Positions 61,830 to 64,000 of a DNA stretch of 64,000 bases are shown piece by piece. The DNA comes from Clytia hemisphaerica. Taxonomy: Eukaryota; Cnidaria; Hydrozoa; Leptothecata; Clytiidae. Position numbers and translations under genes: made by a program. Under the pieces are notes generated by a model. The model was not told where the DNA came from and did no database searches. It was given only the letters and a program-made list of their open reading frames with translations. Location of the stretch: the NCBI GenBank assembly GCA_902728285.1, contig CACVBU010000791.1:124001-188000 (forward strand), given 5' to 3'. Position 1 is the first letter of the stretch, and the number at the start of each line of letters is the position of its first letter.

Positions 61830-62215
61830 GTGCCCATGCCTTGAAAATCAAAATTTTTGAAAAATTAAAAAAAAAAAAAACCCAAGATAGATATTCACCC
61901 AAGAAACAAATGTGCAAAATGAGCCAAATCCTACCATTTTTGAAGACTCTAGGCTGCCCCAAAGCCTCGTTTTGGTGAAAGACTCGTCCCCAGGCCCCAA
62001 AAATTAAAATCTTTGAAAAATGAAACCCCCAGATATTTACCCAAGGAATAAGTGTGCGAAATTTCAGCCAAATCGAACAATTTTTGAAGTCTCCAGGCTG
62101 CCCCAAGCTTTAGCCTCGTTTTGGCAAAAAACTCGTCCCCCCAAGCCCCAAAAATCACGAAAAAATCACGAAATCACGAAAAAATACCCCTAGATATTCA
62201 CCCAGGCTGCCCCAA
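61830..62215 (-). repeat. Tandem repeat, about 150-bp units
   Basis: Two and a half units with CCAGGCTGCCCCAAAG, CTCGTTTTGG, GACTCGTCCCCAGGCCCC and ATATTCACCCAAG. A weak single relative lies at 42320-42410. The minus-strand ORFs here come from the repeat. Confidence 0.65.
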
Positions 62216-64000
62216 AGTTTTCGGACGGACGTGCAGATCCAGAAATACGAAATGTCAAAAATCGACTCCCTCAAAGGGTCATAAATCTTCGTAATTTGGA
62301 ATAAAGCTATAGTCTCTCAAAACGTCAAAAAAGGGAGAGAGGCTTTTCGAACTCTGGCTCGAAAATAAACATTACCTTGCAAACCTAGTGCCCTCCCCTC
62401 ACCGGGCCTATAGCAATGTATATGAGAATTATTACTCGAAAAAAATAATTCGAGAATTAATTTTGCTGACACTTTTTAGGATATTTGAACTCGGCTGATT
62501 TCAAATGCGTGTTCTGATCTTTGGGCTCTTCCAGAAAAATTCCGTTCATGGGGGAGGGGGGTGGAGGTTGAATTAGCCAGGGGTCATATAGTCTGAATCG
62601 CAGACCTCTACAAAAACCCAGGTAGTATCTATAAGGAGCACAAATCCGTTAGTGAATGCCAGCAGCCTAGGGGTCACAAAATTAGCCACAAAATCCAGGT
62701 CTAAGTATGCTTATGACCGGGAGGATTATATATATTATCTCTATAACCCTTCGAACATCTTGGGGTCAAAGAGCCCCCCCCCCCCCAAAAAAAAAAACGA
62801 ACTTTTTTGATAACTTTTGAAATATTTATTCAATTGACTTGAATTTTGCAAGTGTGCACCAAATACCAAATATGTACAGTGTATGGCCTCCAAAACGGAG
62901 ACGGCCCCCAAAACGGAGGTCATCATTAAAATGAAGATTCTGACTTGTAGATTTATCAGAATTAAACCATTTTTGTTTATTTTGAAAGAATGATGGTCAT
63001 ACTTAAAAATGAACATGTTTTTGCTGGTTTGAGACAGATTCAAAATAACATTTTTGCGTCTAAAGGAAATATTTTAAAACCAAAATTAGATAGAAATTGC
63101 ATATAACTCACTCTAGCTCCTTGGATATTGAAAATAAGTTATGAAAACGGGGTATAGGAAACTTTCTACACCTAATTCCGTTCAGAAAATGCAGATACAT
63201 CTGTGACTTTAGAGGATGGGTAAAAGATATAGCATCTTGAAGGTCAACCAGTATTTTGGAGCCCTAGAATCAGCATTGATTAATCCGAAAGTTCTAAATA
63301 TGAGAAACAGCTAAAAGCCTTGAGTTAATAGTTTATAACAAAAAATTAACATTACATACAATTTTTTTCGCTGAATCAGCAAAAACGGTAAATTCTCTCA
63401 TTTTTTGCAAAATATAGGAGAAAAATATCTTTAAAGCTTAATATTTTCAGTTTCAGTTAAGCTTTTTTTCTAAAATTTTCACAGCTTATTCCATAAATGA
63501 ATGGAACTATTTTCAAAAAAGATTTGTTTTCAAAAACTTGATTAAGACGTTGTTAAATCAAAATGGTCATTTTGAAAATTTCTAAATTTTCAGTTTGGAC
63601 TTTGCAATATCGAAAAATCTTGAAATATTTCATAAAAATCATATATTTTACATCCATCGGGTCGTAAATTTAAGGGGAAACACAAATATGTTCATAGTTT
63701 TTTCCCCTATTACCACTGGGCTTAATAATTTAATTTTAACTACACCTCCGTTTTGGGGGCCCCCAACCTGCATTTTGACAACCAGGGGTATACTGTAAAC
63801 ATTTTATCAAACAAATTTATGCCCAAAACCCTCTAAATCACATTTCTAAATTATGGTCAAAATTTTGTATTCATATCTTAAAGATATCTCGAGAAACCGC
63901 TAAAATTGCAAACCTCCGTTTTGGGGGCCATTAGAAAAAAGCTACCTATCTTTAAGCGATTGAAAAATATTGTTAAAATTGAAAATTTTGAAAAAGAACT
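62216..64000. other. Non-coding, with inverted GGCCCCCAAAACGGAGGT motifs
   Basis: GGCCCCCAAAACGGAGGT at 62903-62920 and its complement at 63744-63761 and 63911-63928 may be ends of an old foldback. A C14/A11 run lies at 62767-62791. No gene seen. Confidence 0.4.

Overview
The window is invertebrate metazoan genomic DNA: AT-rich, with short GT-AG introns, many foldback transposons and tRNA-derived SINE-like repeats. An astacin with thrombospondin, MAM and ShKT domains, and a two-domain chitin-binding secreted protein, fit a cnidarian best. That placement is inference, because no mitochondrial or rRNA marker is present.

Host genes. (1) 1-5522, + strand: the C-terminal two thirds of the splicing factor CDC5L in 12 exons that stay in frame (533 codons plus stop); the Myb end lies left of the window. 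(2) 19593-20494, +: a two-exon secreted protein with two chitin-binding type-2 domains and a clear TATA box. (3) 22052-35863, -: a 16-exon astacin metalloprotease (709 aa) with signal peptide, zinc site, two TSP1, one MAM and three ShKT-like domains; its introns are full of foldback elements and a LINE remnant. (4) 58362-60486, +: a two-exon MFSD6-like membrane transporter (493 aa).

Mobile DNA dominates the rest. 9085-17253 (- strand) is an almost intact Helentron/Helitron2-type rolling-circle transposon. It encodes one very long polyprotein: an N-terminal 2A-like ribosome-skipping motif, a USP-type ubiquitin protease domain, a 23-residue charged tandem repeat, a Cys-rich DUF6570-like region, Helitron HUH/Y2 Rep, PIF1 helicase and an AP/EEP-type endonuclease. 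Its frame is broken only by two small foldback elements (TSD TA and TSD of 8 bp), both at positions where precise loss would leave one frame of 2518 codons.

Region by region: 5691-8650 nested repeats, including a 1.4-kb TA-flanked element and a 100-bp ACGA microsatellite; 18130-19366 a repeat family ending in a tetranucleotide repeat and GGTAGGTCC, probably split by the Helentron; 20495-22051 small foldbacks; 36406-37772 two copies of a 0.68-kb foldback, one inside the other, with a third at 44387-45067; 41009-42177 a GATC-rich foldback; 46010-47138 another microsatellite-tailed copy; 47377-54222 a 6.8-kb foldback whose arms each carry ten roughly 176-bp units, almost every unit with the palindrome GTCACGTGAC; 54223-58361 and 60487-64000 mostly non-coding with scattered repeats. 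Coordinates of exons were worked out by hand from frame, splice consensus and family similarity, with no alignment run.
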